Source: Lentisphaerota bacterium (GTDB lineage: Bacteria > Verrucomicrobiota > Kiritimatiellia > UBA8416 > JAIOPI01). Taken from it: a stretch of 64,000 nucleotides of DNA. This document shows, in pieces, positions 35,631 through 44,370 of this stretch. The notes under the pieces are model-generated. The model was given only the letters and a program-made list of their open reading frames with translations. It was not told the origin of the DNA and did not search any database. The first letter of the stretch is position 1. The number at the start of each line of letters is the position of its first letter. A program made the translations under genes and the position numbers. Location: assembly GCA_021413965.1 (NCBI GenBank), contig JAIOPI010000018.1:111514-175513 (forward strand), read 5' to 3'.

Positions 35631-36689
35631 ATGGATCTGACCGCGCTAGGATTTGACGAATGGTTCGAACAGCGCGCCGCGACCCTTCTGCAGCCGGGGC
35701 ACCGCATGGCGCGCGTGACGGCCGTGGATCGGGGTGCCTTCCTCGTTCGGCATCAGGACGGCGAGACAACCGCGGAAATCACGGGCAAGTTGCGCTTTGC
35801 CGCTCAGACAGCGGTGGACCTGCCTTGTGTGGGGGACTGGGTGTGCGTCACGGGCCAGGCGTCGGGCGGTCCCGCCGTGATCCATCGCGTCGTCCCGAGG
35901 AGGACGTTCCTGCGCCGGAAGTCCCCTGGCGAGACGTCTGATGTTCAGATGATCGCGGCGAACATCGATGTCGCCTTCATCGTGCAGGCCTGCGGGTACG
36001 ATTTCAATTTGGCCAGGCTCGACCGGTACCTGGTGATGGCCAGTGAGGGGGCAATTGAGCCGTGCATCATACTCACCAAGACGGATCTGATATCGCCGGA
36101 GCAACTCGAGCAGGCCATGGGGCAGGTGAGGCACGGGCGCGCTTCCGCTCGCGTCCTGGCCCTCAGCAACACCACGGGCGCTGGCTTGGACGAGTTTCGC
36201 AAGCTCCTCGCCCCCGGGAAAACCTACTGCCTGCTTGGGTCCTCGGGAGTGGGAAAGACCACGCTGATCAACCGCCTGATTGGGCACGACGCGTTTGATA
36301 CGCAGCCGGTCAGCGAGACGGGAGAAGGCGTCCACACGACGTCCCGCCGCCACCTGCTCGTCCTCGATAGCGGTGCGATGTTCATCGACACGCCGGGGAT
36401 GCGCGAGGTGGGTGTGCGTGGGGCGAGCGACGGGCTGGACGATGCGTTCGCCGAGATCCGCGAGCACGCGGCTCAATGTCGCTTCGGGAACTGCACACAC
36501 ACCGGCGAGCCGGGATGCGCGGTCCTCCGGGCCGTGGAGAGCGGGGGCTTGAGCGAGGACCGGTACCAGAGCTACCTGAAGCTCAAGAAGGAAGCCGCCT
36601 TCCATGAACTTTCGTACGCCGAGAAGCGGAAGAAGGACCGGTCGTTCGGCCGATTCATCAAGTCCGCCAAGAAGAACATGCGGGCGTGA
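35631..36689 (+). CDS. rsgA: ribosome small-subunit-dependent GTPase RsgA
   Basis: 352 residues from ATG 35631, which has GGGAGGA at good spacing. Circularly permuted GTPase: an OB-fold, then TKTDL (G4), then GSSGVGKTTLINRLIG (G1), TSRRHLLVL (G2) and DTPGMRE (G3). A C-terminal zinc site reads CRFGNCTHTGEPGCAV. RsgA releases late biogenesis factors from the 30S subunit. Length is normal. Confidence 0.95.
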   Translation: MDLTALGFDEWFEQRAATLLQPGHRMARVTAVDRGAFLVRHQDGETTAEITGKLRFAAQTAVDLPCVGDWVCVTGQASGGPAVIHRVVPRRTFLRRKSPGETSDVQMIAANIDVAFIVQACGYDFNLARLDRYLVMASEGAIEPCIILTKTDLISPEQLEQAMGQVRHGRASARVLALSNTTGAGLDEFRKLLAPGKTYCLLGSSGVGKTTLINRLIGHDAFDTQPVSETGEGVHTTSRRHLLVLDSGAMFIDTPGMREVGVRGASDGLDDAFAEIREHAAQCRFGNCTHTGEPGCAVLRAVESGGLSEDRYQSYLKLKKEAAFHELSYAEKRKKDRSFGRFIKSAKKNMRA

Positions 36690-36777
36690 GCGGGGGGCGG
36701 GCGGGCCAACCTTATGAGTCACATATTCGCGATGCGCCGACATGCGGCTGCACCCGCCTCGCTGGCGGCCTCACGCC

Positions 36778-37581
36778 TCACTTGTCGCGCTTGGCCACGG
36801 CGTCCATGAATCGATCGTATTCCGTGTCCTTCATGTTGATGCTGTGTTCGGGGGCGGGATAGGTGCCGCTGCGGACCTCGGTGGTGTATTGGGTGAGTGC
36901 CAGCGTAGCCTGTTCCAGGAGGCGCCCGTAGGTCTTGGAGTGGCGCGGGTAGTGGCCGGCGTTGGTGCCGAGCAGGTCGCAGGCGAACAGGAACTGCCCA
37001 TCGCAATCGGGACCGCTGCCCATTGAGAACGTGAGGATCTTCACGCGTTTGGTGATTTCCGCGGCGATCTTGTGCGGCACGCACTCCATCTCCACGGCGA
37101 TGACGCCGGCATCCTGCAGGGCGAGCGTGTCCTCGTACACCTGCAGCGCCTCGTCCCAGGTCTTGCCCACGGCGCGCGGGCCGCCGAACCAGGTGTTGCG
37201 GATCGGGAGATAGCCGACGTGCCCGCAGCACGGGAAGCGCTGCCGGCCGAGGGCGGCGAACTTGTCGACGACCATGCCCGAGGCGTAGATGCAGTCGACG
37301 CCGAGGCCACGGCACATGCCGGCAAGGCGGAGGGCCTCGGACTCGCTGGAGTAGGCTTCAATCAGCGGCAGCCCGGCGCCGACGAACATGTTGGGCGCTC
37401 CCGCGCGGACTTCCTGCATGACCCATTTCAGGTGCTCGATGTCGTTGCCCCACGTGACGATCATGTCGACGCCGGCATCGGCGCAGGCCTTGGCGGTCCA
37501 GGCGTCAAAGGCGGTGGTGAGGACGAGCTTGCGCTTGCCCTTGGTGTCGAGCAGGTCCTTGACGGTCAGTTTCTTTGCCAT
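36778..37581 (-). CDS. PanB-like (ketopantoate hydroxymethyltransferase) paralogue with altered metal site
   Basis: 267 residues, the size of PanB. The C-terminal half is plainly PanB: CCGHVGYLP, the GKTWDEA stretch, MECVPHKIAAEITKRV with the catalytic-base Glu, and SGPDCDGQFLFACDLLG. The N-terminal metal site is different. Where PanB has GDS, LADLP and KIEGG (E. coli Asp45, Asp84, Lys112, Glu114), this has GND, GAGLP and YASGM. All three Mg ligands are therefore replaced. It may catalyse another aldol-type step, use another metal, or be inactive. No other pan genes are near. Confidence 0.85.
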   Translation of the reverse strand: MAKKLTVKDLLDTKGKRKLVLTTAFDAWTAKACADAGVDMIVTWGNDIEHLKWVMQEVRAGAPNMFVGAGLPLIEAYSSESEALRLAGMCRGLGVDCIYASGMVVDKFAALGRQRFPCCGHVGYLPIRNTWFGGPRAVGKTWDEALQVYEDTLALQDAGVIAVEMECVPHKIAAEITKRVKILTFSMGSGPDCDGQFLFACDLLGTNAGHYPRHSKTYGRLLEQATLALTQYTTEVRSGTYPAPEHSINMKDTEYDRFMDAVAKRDK

Positions 37582-37816
37582 GGTTGGAATTTCCCTTATT
37601 GAGCGCGGCCCCGCCTCCCATTCATCCCCTTGGCGCGCCGCGGCGTTCACACCCCAGTGAAGCGCCGAGCATAGCGGGTGGGGGCGCGTTTGCCAATGGC
37701 AACTGCCACGGTTCGCCGCTGGCGCCGGGGTGATTTACACTAAACGCGGGGGCTGTAGCGTTAGTGCTCAACACGGGAGGAGCGCGCATGCTTTTCCGTC
37801 ATAAAGGAGAAATTCC

Positions 37817-38260
37817 ATGGACAAGCGGATGGGACTGACGTTGGCGATGGCGGCGGCGATGATGCTGGGCGGCAAGGTGTTTGCGGCGAATGGGCCGGGC
37901 GGCGACCACAAGCACAAGGGCATGAATCCCGAGGAGCGCTTTGCGAAGATGGACGCGGATGGCGACGGCAGCGTGACGCGGGATGAATTCATGACGGCCC
38001 ACAAGGCTTGGGCCGAGAAAAAGTTCGAAAAACGCGGCGAGGAAGGCAATTTCGAGGAGGCCTTTGCCAAGCGAACCGAGAAGTTGGGCGAGCGTTTCGA
38101 TACCTTGGATGCGGATCACAACGGATCCCTGACCAAGGAGGAATTCAAGGCTGGCGCGCCGAAGCATGACGGCGAAGGCAAGCGTGGTCCGAAGGGGCAC
38201 GGACAGGGTCCGGCGGGCGACGCGAAGGAAGACGCGGACGACGCTCCGGAAGCGAACTGA
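37817..38260 (+). CDS. secreted EF-hand protein
   Basis: 147 residues with a signal peptide (MGLTLAMAAAMMLGGKVFAA). Two canonical calcium loops are present: DADGDGSVTRDEF and DADHNGSLTKEEF, with all five oxygen-ligand positions acidic or Asn/Ser as required. Between them lies a charged helix rich in Lys/Glu. The tail is Gly/Lys/Asp-rich and disordered. It probably binds Ca2+ in the periplasm. AAAGGAGAA precedes the ATG. Partner unknown. Confidence 0.85.
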   Translation: MDKRMGLTLAMAAAMMLGGKVFAANGPGGDHKHKGMNPEERFAKMDADGDGSVTRDEFMTAHKAWAEKKFEKRGEEGNFEEAFAKRTEKLGERFDTLDADHNGSLTKEEFKAGAPKHDGEGKRGPKGHGQGPAGDAKEDADDAPEAN

Positions 38261-38292
38261 CGGCGAGGGCGGCGGATGGAAAAGGACGCGGT

Positions 38293-38946
38293 TTAGCGGG
38301 GCCGGGGCTGGCGGTTGAGACGGCGCACGAGCAGGAAGCCGAGCGCCGGAATCGCGAAGGCCAGCAGCACGGCCCAGCCGCTGCCCGTGACGGCGCCGCG
38401 GGTGCCTGCCCAGGCGTAGACCATGCAGATGGGCAGCGTGCCCGCGGCCGCCAAGGCGGCAAACGTGCGCGCCGGCATGCGGCTCAATCCCGCCACACAG
38501 CTGACGACTTCCGTGAGCATGGGCACGCTGCGGCTCAACAGCAGGCCCCACGTTCCATAGTGGTTCATGATCTGTCCGATGCGTTCCGAATCCGCCCTGC
38601 CAACAAGCCGTTCAAAGGCGCGTTGGCCGTAGCGCCGGCAGAGCGCAAACCCCACGAGCGCCGACGCCATGCTGCCGATGAAGCTGGCAGCCGTCCCGGC
38701 GGTCCAGCCCAGGATCGCGCCTGACAGGGTCATCACCACGCTGGAAGGCACCGGGAGCACGAGGTCGGCGGCGAGCAAGGCGATGACGAGGCCGGCCGCC
38801 AGCCAGCGGCCGGCGGGGGCGACCTGTGCGGCCTCGATCCAGTGCGTGACGGTGACGGCACTCATCCAGCCCTGCGATTCCGCGGCCAGGAACATCAGCG
38901 TCAGGACCAGGAACAAGCCGATGATGAGGCCCGCGAACAGGCGCAT
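38293..38946 (-). CDS. DedA/VTT-family membrane protein
   Basis: 217 residues from ATG 38946, which overlaps the stop of the upstream glycosidase gene as TAATG. Five to six membrane segments. LPVPSSVVMTLSGAILGW and GRADSERIGQIMNHYGTWGLLLSRSVPMLTEVVSCVAG follow the VTT (SNARE-associated/DedA) pattern with the re-entrant G-rich hairpin and the R-x-x-P motif. Family members flip undecaprenyl phosphate or phospholipids. The coupling with a glycosidase is unexplained. Confidence 0.82.
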   Translation of the reverse strand: MRLFAGLIIGLFLVLTLMFLAAESQGWMSAVTVTHWIEAAQVAPAGRWLAAGLVIALLAADLVLPVPSSVVMTLSGAILGWTAGTAASFIGSMASALVGFALCRRYGQRAFERLVGRADSERIGQIMNHYGTWGLLLSRSVPMLTEVVSCVAGLSRMPARTFAALAAAGTLPICMVYAWAGTRGAVTGSGWAVLLAFAIPALGFLLVRRLNRQPRPR

Positions 38947-40907
38947 TACGCCTCCACGACGAGGGCCGCGTGCAAGGCCAGCCGCTTGACCGTCAGGTGC
39001 GCGGCACCCTTTGACCACGTGAACCGCAGACGCCCTCCGTCCGGCGCCAACCGGATGGCGCGCGGGCGCCGCGGCAGGCGCAGCGTGACGGCCAGCGGGC
39101 CGACGGGGGGGATGTCGTCATGGATGCACACCGAGCGGTCGGCATGAGGGCCGGCCGTATTGACGAGATGAATGACGCACTGCCCCCGGACGTGCATGGC
39201 GCTCACATCGACGGTGTGCGACCCCGTCACGTCCACGAGAGGGGTTGGGAACAGGCGCCGCGTCAGCGCGGCGAGGAAGTCGCGCACGGTCGGCGAGGTG
39301 GACGTGCGGTAGCGCGCGCCGAGGTTCGCATAGACCGCGGCGATCTGGCCCCGCCCGTAGCGGCGGATCGTGGCGGCCGGCATGGCCGGGCTCTCCGGAT
39401 CGTTCTCGGGGTGGAGCGTGCCGAAGGTTTGGGTGCCGGGGCGAGGCGCCACGTCCTGGCTGAGAGTCAGCAGGGCCGCCAGTCCGTCCTGATGGGCCAG
39501 CCAGACCTTCTTGTCCGCGGGCGCGCTCTTGGCGCGAACGCCCAACTCGCGCGTGAAGAGCGCGGCGGCGCGGGGGCCGATCAGCAGCAGGTTGCCGCCG
39601 TTGCGCACGTAGTCCCGCAACTCGCGCCGGAAGGCGGGATCGAGATGCGCCCACTCGGGGACGATGATCACGGGGTAGTCCTTCATCCGGCCGGCCAGGT
39701 GATGCTCGCCGACGATGTCCACCACCTGCTGTCCGTCCAGCAGGGCCTGCAGAACGCCGCGCAGGCCGTTGAGGTATTTATCCGGCCAGGCGAAGACGCC
39801 CGGCTGCTCGCGGTAGTACGCGGCACGCGAGTAAAGGAGACCGATCTGCGGAATCAGCTTGCCGCCCTGGCAGATGGACTGGCGCGCCCGACAGAAGGCC
39901 GCCGCCGCGGCCATCAGCGGCAGCTGCCACTCGCGCACGGACCCGTCGCGCCGCTGGGAGAAATAGGCCTGGAAGCCGCCGCCGAGCGCGATGACGGTCG
40001 CGGCTTCGCGCTGCAGCTGCGGGATGCTCTTGGTGCTCCAATCGCCGTTGTCCATCTCGCCGTTGAAGCTCCACGCCATGAGATCCCAGGGGCGGCCCTG
40101 CTGGGCGAGCCAGCGGCCCTCGAAACGAGCCGTGTTGATGCTGTCAAAGCAGGAGTAGTCGCCCGACAGAAAGGGCAGGTTGGCCGTGACCGGCTCCGGC
40201 ATGAAGGATGAGAAGGCCCAATTGCTCGTGACTTGGAATGCCGGATTGTGGCGCCGCAGCGTGTCGACATAGTGCCGCACGTATCGGCGGAAGCCCTCGC
40301 GGCAATAGGCGAGGAAGGCCGCGTGGTGCGGATCCTTGGGGCGGCGCGGGATGGCGCGGATGCCGGTGTCACGGCGGAAGGCGGCGAGCACGTCCGGGCG
40401 GTAGTCGGGGACGGTGGCCCAGCAGTCTCCATCGATCCAGACGCCGTCGACGCCGTAGACGTCGCACAGTTCCTTCAGCTGGGGAATCAGGAGCTTGTCC
40501 ACATAGGGGCCGAAGACGGATGTCTTTCGCTTGTCGCGTTTGCCGTTTGCCCCGACGCAAGACCATGAGGGGTGGTGCTTGAGCGCCTCGTCATCCCACA
40601 CGCCGGAGTAATGCATGAAGAGGGCGACGCCGCGGGCGGCCGTGACCTCGCGCCAGAGTTTGAGGGGATCGCCGACGAAACCGGGCGCCGGGTGGCCGAC
40701 TTTGGTCGGGTAGCTCGACATGCCGCGGTGGCCCTTGCAATCCGTCTGCAGATAGTCGGGCTGCACCGCGTCGATAATGCGGTTCAGCATGCGGCGCGTA
40801 GTCCGGGCGCCGATGGCCGTGCAGTCCGGGCCGGCGTGGAAATCGTAGTGGACGCCGACAAAGCTCTCGGCGCGCGTGAGACGGCGTGGCGGCGTTTTAC
40901 CTGTCAT
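38946..40907 (-). CDS. TIM-barrel glycoside hydrolase-like protein with GATase-like domain
   Basis: 653 residues from ATG 40907, chosen for AGGAGT upstream. Residues ~15-350 look like a TIM barrel of the GH29 / alpha-amylase-like kind (GVHYDFHAG, FMHYSGVWDD, GVWIDGDCWA with a candidate nucleophile Asp, LSGDYSCFDS). Residues ~400-520 resemble the class I GATase-like beta-galactosidase trimerisation domain (VIIVPEWAHLDPAFRRELRDYVRNGGNLLLIG). A beta-sandwich tail ends it. No signal peptide, so it is cytoplasmic. Sugar and family number are not certain. Confidence 0.7.
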   Translation of the reverse strand: MTGKTPPRRLTRAESFVGVHYDFHAGPDCTAIGARTTRRMLNRIIDAVQPDYLQTDCKGHRGMSSYPTKVGHPAPGFVGDPLKLWREVTAARGVALFMHYSGVWDDEALKHHPSWSCVGANGKRDKRKTSVFGPYVDKLLIPQLKELCDVYGVDGVWIDGDCWATVPDYRPDVLAAFRRDTGIRAIPRRPKDPHHAAFLAYCREGFRRYVRHYVDTLRRHNPAFQVTSNWAFSSFMPEPVTANLPFLSGDYSCFDSINTARFEGRWLAQQGRPWDLMAWSFNGEMDNGDWSTKSIPQLQREAATVIALGGGFQAYFSQRRDGSVREWQLPLMAAAAAFCRARQSICQGGKLIPQIGLLYSRAAYYREQPGVFAWPDKYLNGLRGVLQALLDGQQVVDIVGEHHLAGRMKDYPVIIVPEWAHLDPAFRRELRDYVRNGGNLLLIGPRAAALFTRELGVRAKSAPADKKVWLAHQDGLAALLTLSQDVAPRPGTQTFGTLHPENDPESPAMPAATIRRYGRGQIAAVYANLGARYRTSTSPTVRDFLAALTRRLFPTPLVDVTGSHTVDVSAMHVRGQCVIHLVNTAGPHADRSVCIHDDIPPVGPLAVTLRLPRRPRAIRLAPDGGRLRFTWSKGAAHLTVKRLALHAALVVEA

Positions 40908-41019
40908 CGTGACTCCTGTTTCGAAGTGAGGACTGACCACGAGGGCTTGCCGCGACGAGAGGGGACGCGGCGCGAATGCCCGGGACGCACGACTTGTCCC
41001 GCTTGTTTACCGATCGGCC

Positions 41020-41349
41020 TTATCCGAGGAATGAGCAGATGTATTCGCAGATGCCGGCGGAGACGTCGATGTCGAAGCCGGACTTGGCAGGGACATCAAA
41101 GCTCTGCCCGGCGACATAAGTTGTGGCCGCGGCCTGGCCGGCGAGGGTCACACGGCACTGGCCGGCGGTGAGCTCCATGCGTTCGGCCTGGTCGGTGTTG
41201 AAATGGAACTTGCCGGGGTAAATAAGCCCCAGGGTCTTCTTGCTTCCGTCCGGAAGGCGGATGGTGTGGCTGACGACGCGGCCTTCGAAGTAGACGTTGG
41301 CCTTGGCCACCGCCGTCACGCCCTTGAATTCGGCTGGGATGGTGTTCAT
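41020..41349 (-). CDS. ppnP: pyrimidine/purine nucleoside phosphorylase PpnP
   Basis: 109 residues from ATG 41349. A single cupin (DUF1255): FEGRVVSHTIRLPDGSKKTLG, IYPGKFHFNTDQAERMELT, GQSFDVPAKSGFDIDV. E. coli PpnP splits nucleosides with phosphate to base and ribose-1-phosphate. Length and motif order fit the family well. It is alone between the glycosidase and the divergent dioxygenase gene; the track's longer ORF runs into the antisense of the latter. Confidence 0.92.
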   Translation of the reverse strand: MNTIPAEFKGVTAVAKANVYFEGRVVSHTIRLPDGSKKTLGLIYPGKFHFNTDQAERMELTAGQCRVTLAGQAAATTYVAGQSFDVPAKSGFDIDVSAGICEYICSFLG

Positions 41350-41473
41350 GCGCGTGGAGTTTCCGCAACGGGCGGGGAAAGTCAAGCCGAGGGTAGCGGC
41401 GCCGTCGTGGTCGACCTCGCGTTCGTGCTGACATATACTCTTCCATCCGGGCGAGGGGGCGGGTCTCCAGGTG

Positions 41474-42349
41474 ATGCGCCGCACATTCTTGCGTACGTCT
41501 ATGTTGGGAGCGACGGCTATGACCATGGACTTGAAAACCTTTGGCACGCTGGCGGACGGGAACGCCCGATCCGCGCGCCAGCCGGTGATGTTTATCGGTC
41601 ACGGCAGCCCGATGAATATTGTGCGCCACAACGCGTTCACGCAGTCCCTGCAGGCGCTCGGGCAGCGCACGGAACGGCCGTCGGCGCTGCTGGTCGTCTC
41701 TGCGCATTGGCTGACGCAGGGGGAGACCCGTGTGTCGACGAATCCGAACCCGCCGACGATCCACGATTTTTCCGGGTTTCCGGCGGCGCTCTATGACGTG
41801 ACGTACCCGGCCAGCGGGCACCCTGCACTGGCTCAGCAGGTCGCCGACAGCGTGACGTCGATCCGCATTCACCCAGACCACGAGATGGGGCTGGATCACG
41901 GGGCGTGGAGCATCCTGCACCACCTCTGGCCGCAGGCGGACATCCCCGTTTTTCAGTTGTCCATCGACTATGCCAAGCCGCCGGCCTTTCACTTTGCCCT
42001 CGCGCAGGAGTTGCGCCGGTGGCGCGAGCAAGGCGTGCTGATCCTTGGCAGCGGCAACGTGGTGCACAACCTGCGGCGGCTGGATCCGGATGAGAACCAG
42101 GCGCATCCCATGGCGTGGGCGCAGGAATTCGACGAATGGGTGAAGGCGCGCCTGGTGGCGGGCGACTACGGGGCGCTGGTGCGCTACGAGGAGCAGGGCC
42201 GCGCGGCGGCGCTGGCCGTGCCGACCAACGACCACTACCTGCCGATGCTCTACACGCTGGGCCTGATGGATGGGAAGGAATCCGTGCGATTCACGCACGA
42301 GCGTTTCCAGCATGGCAGCATCAGCATGCGCTGCTTTGAAAGCGCCTAG
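41474..42349 (+). CDS. ygiD: YgiD-type class III extradiol dioxygenase, stop codon inside IS end
   Basis: 291 residues. LigB/DODA family: FIGHGSPMN, SAHWLTQG, DHGAW and NDHYLPML give the metal-binding His residues of zinc- or iron-dependent 4,5-DOPA dioxygenase-like enzymes. The N-terminus MRRTFLRTSMLGA resembles a Tat signal but the hydrophobic core is short, so export is uncertain. The last codons sit at the edge of the IS1380 repeat, which supplies the TAG stop. Comparison with E. coli YgiD, which ends just after GSLSM, suggests that at most a residue or two was changed. Confidence 0.85.
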   Translation: MRRTFLRTSMLGATAMTMDLKTFGTLADGNARSARQPVMFIGHGSPMNIVRHNAFTQSLQALGQRTERPSALLVVSAHWLTQGETRVSTNPNPPTIHDFSGFPAALYDVTYPASGHPALAQQVADSVTSIRIHPDHEMGLDHGAWSILHHLWPQADIPVFQLSIDYAKPPAFHFALAQELRRWREQGVLILGSGNVVHNLRRLDPDENQAHPMAWAQEFDEWVKARLVAGDYGALVRYEEQGRAAALAVPTNDHYLPMLYTLGLMDGKESVRFTHERFQHGSISMRCFESA

Positions 42350-42361
42350 CCCGCATCGTTC
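42345..42361 (+). repeat. left terminal inverted repeat of the IS1380 element
   Basis: CCTAGCCCGCATCGTTCAC. It matches the reverse complement of the right end over the first 12 bases and again over TCACA. Its TAG is the stop codon of the upstream dioxygenase. Confidence 0.8.
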
Positions 42362-42536
42362 ACACTACCATTGATTCTGGCGCTCATCCGATGTGGACAT
42401 GCCGGGAGCGGTCGTTTTTCGGGAATACGATTTAGTGGATTGGCCGCACCTGTTGCGGCGTGGTGATTTGTGCGCGTTTGGGGCGGATCTGCGCACAGCT
42501 CCGCCACGAACGGTCGTGGGCGAAGGGGCTGGCGGC

Positions 42537-43991
42537 TCAGCCGGTGTCTGCCGATTGGGCCATGAGTCGCTGGTGAGCGCGTGCGAACAGATGCTGGTAG
42601 GGATAGGCGGAAGGCAACTGCACGTAAACACGCCGCGCGCTGACCGTGATGCTGGCCGCGACCTTCAGGAGCTTCAAGCGGATGGTTCCGGCTGTAGCCG
42701 TGGCCAGTTCGGTGCCGCGCAGACACAAGGAGCGCATCCGCTCCAGGAGCAGATAGGCGAAGGCGCTGAACCAGAGGCGCAGTTGGTTGGACGCCAGGTA
42801 GTGGGTGCTGGTCCGCTCGGCGTTCAAGTCCAGCAGTTGCTGCTTCAACACATTCTCGCACTGTCCGCGTGCGCAGTAGACGACTTCGTATAGCGCCTGC
42901 GCCACGAAGCGGTTGGGTTGCGCATCATCGCTGAAGCCTTCCGCTGGCAAGTTCGTTACCACGAAGCGTGGGTTGTTGCCTTGCGCCGTGACTTCGGCTT
43001 TGGCCACGACCCGGCGCGGGTGGCTCCAGGAGTCGCGTGTTTGGTAGCGCAGTTCTTCGAACCGACGCGTGGCGACTCCAGTCAAGCAGTGCTGGGCACG
43101 GGCCTCGGCCAAGGCCGGTTGAACCGTGCGCACCAACGTGGGGTTGGGCGCCAGTCCGATGACGTAGTAAACCGCGGGCTGGCTTTCGCACCAGTCCAGG
43201 AGCGCGGGGGTCGCGAACGCGCTGTCGGCGCGCACGATGATCCGGGTCTTCGGGCAGCGGCGACGGATTGCCACCACCACCTTTGCCAGCGCCTCGCAGG
43301 CTCCGTGCGCGGCCCCATGCTCCGCCGTGCGCAACTGCGCCCAAAGCACCACCGATCCGACCATGATGTACAGCGGCAGGTAGCAGTAATCGCCGTAGTA
43401 GGCGTTGAAGTACCGTCCCTCCTGCAGGCCATGCACCAAGTCGCCAGTTGCGTCGATGTCCAAGACGATTTCGCGGGCGTGCTTGGGCAGGCAGCGGACT
43501 GCCAGCGTCAGCAGGCAGGCTTCGAGCGCCTGAGGATCATGCCGTAGCTTGTGATAACGGCTGGATTTGTTATTACTCAGTTCCAAGCGGTTCAAGGTGG
43601 CCGGGGCGGCCAGCGGATTGCCGCGATCATCAGGCATCAGACGCGTCTGGCCAAGCGGATCACGGCTTTCAACGGCGGTCGCCAGCAGCGGGTCGCGACG
43701 CAGATCGCTGTGATCGTTGAGGTCTTCGTAACCGAGGGCTAACGCATACAAGCGCTGAGCGAGCAAGGCGCGTAGCGAGTGCTCGACGAACCGGGCATCG
43801 CGCTGGTCATGGAAGCAGCTGGCCAAAAGTCGGCTGACGCCCAACCCGCGATCCAGTTGGCGCAGCAACAGGACGCCGCCATCGCTGGACAGATGTCCGG
43901 CGGAAAAGTCTGCGACGACCTGACGGCCATGCAGATCGGAGAACGCCAGGGACAGCGGCGCCGACGCGGGCTTGCGGATTGAATGTGACAT
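42537..43991 (-). CDS. IS1380-family transposase
   Basis: 484 residues, full length for the family. The N-terminal FSAGHLSSDGGVLLLRQLD is the hallmark opening. The DDE residues are in LDIDATGD, IIVRADSAF and RGQCENVLKQQ (the Glu). The frame is intact without internal stops, so it may be functional. The start is ATG 43991, beside a divergent promoter. Base composition is similar to the host genes, which argues against a very recent arrival from an AT-rich source. Confidence 0.93.
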   Translation of the reverse strand: MSHSIRKPASAPLSLAFSDLHGRQVVADFSAGHLSSDGGVLLLRQLDRGLGVSRLLASCFHDQRDARFVEHSLRALLAQRLYALALGYEDLNDHSDLRRDPLLATAVESRDPLGQTRLMPDDRGNPLAAPATLNRLELSNNKSSRYHKLRHDPQALEACLLTLAVRCLPKHAREIVLDIDATGDLVHGLQEGRYFNAYYGDYCYLPLYIMVGSVVLWAQLRTAEHGAAHGACEALAKVVVAIRRRCPKTRIIVRADSAFATPALLDWCESQPAVYYVIGLAPNPTLVRTVQPALAEARAQHCLTGVATRRFEELRYQTRDSWSHPRRVVAKAEVTAQGNNPRFVVTNLPAEGFSDDAQPNRFVAQALYEVVYCARGQCENVLKQQLLDLNAERTSTHYLASNQLRLWFSAFAYLLLERMRSLCLRGTELATATAGTIRLKLLKVAASITVSARRVYVQLPSAYPYQHLFARAHQRLMAQSADTG

Positions 43992-44000
43992 GCCGAAAGC

Positions 44001-44016
44001 ATAGTATATATACTAT
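44001..44016. promoter_or_regulatory. 16-bp perfect palindrome between transposase and AbrB-like gene
   Basis: ATAGTATATATACTAT reads the same on both strands. It lies in an AT-rich divergent promoter between transposase and passenger gene, and is the natural operator candidate for the AbrB-like protein. Confidence 0.55.
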
Positions 44017-44048
44017 TATACAATCAAGCCCCAGAAGAAAGGTTTTGT

Positions 44049-44258
44049 ATGGGCAATGTCGTCAAAATCCAACGCGTGGAGCGCGGTCAGACGCGCTCTT
44101 TCTATTTGAACTTTCCGGCCGCCCTGGCGGACGTGATGCAGGTGGAAAAGGGCGAGGAGTTCGAGTGGCTGTTGGAGGATAAGAATACGGTGTGGCTCAA
44201 GCGCCTCGCGCCCAAAGCCCAGCGCCGTCCTCCGAAAAAGACGCCCCCCGACATGTGA
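44049..44258 (+). CDS. AbrB/MazE-like DNA-binding protein carried by the IS
   Basis: 69 residues. VVKIQRVERGQTRSFYLNFPAALADVMQVEKGEEFEWLL follows the swapped-hairpin AbrB/SpoVT/MazE pattern (start strand, P-x-x-L turn, 'KGEEF' turn, last strand VWLKR). A basic tail, PKAQRRPPKKTPP, follows. AGAAAGG lies 6 nt before the ATG. It is inside the inverted repeats, divergent from the transposase. No toxin gene is next to it, so repression of the transposase is likelier than an antitoxin role; this is inference. Confidence 0.7.
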   Translation: MGNVVKIQRVERGQTRSFYLNFPAALADVMQVEKGEEFEWLLEDKNTVWLKRLAPKAQRRPPKKTPPDM

Positions 44259-44320
44259 CAGTGTGTCGGCGGCGATGCGCGGCGGCCACGCTCCGCAACA
44301 CAGGCAACAACAAAGACTTA

Positions 44321-44370
44321 CTAGCCCGCATGAGCACAAGCGCGAAGTGCTTGTGAGAAATGCGGGCTAG
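44321..44370. repeat. palindromic right end of the IS1380 element
   Basis: CTAGCCCGCAT and ATGCGGGCTAG flank CACAAGC and GCTTGT, so the end repeat forms a hairpin of about 20 bp by itself. The outer arm is the terminal repeat; the inner copy lies inside the element. Confidence 0.75.

Noticed and set aside
39120-40211. 363-residue plus ORF opposite the glycosidase
   Set aside because: Low-complexity shadow without ribosome site or motif.
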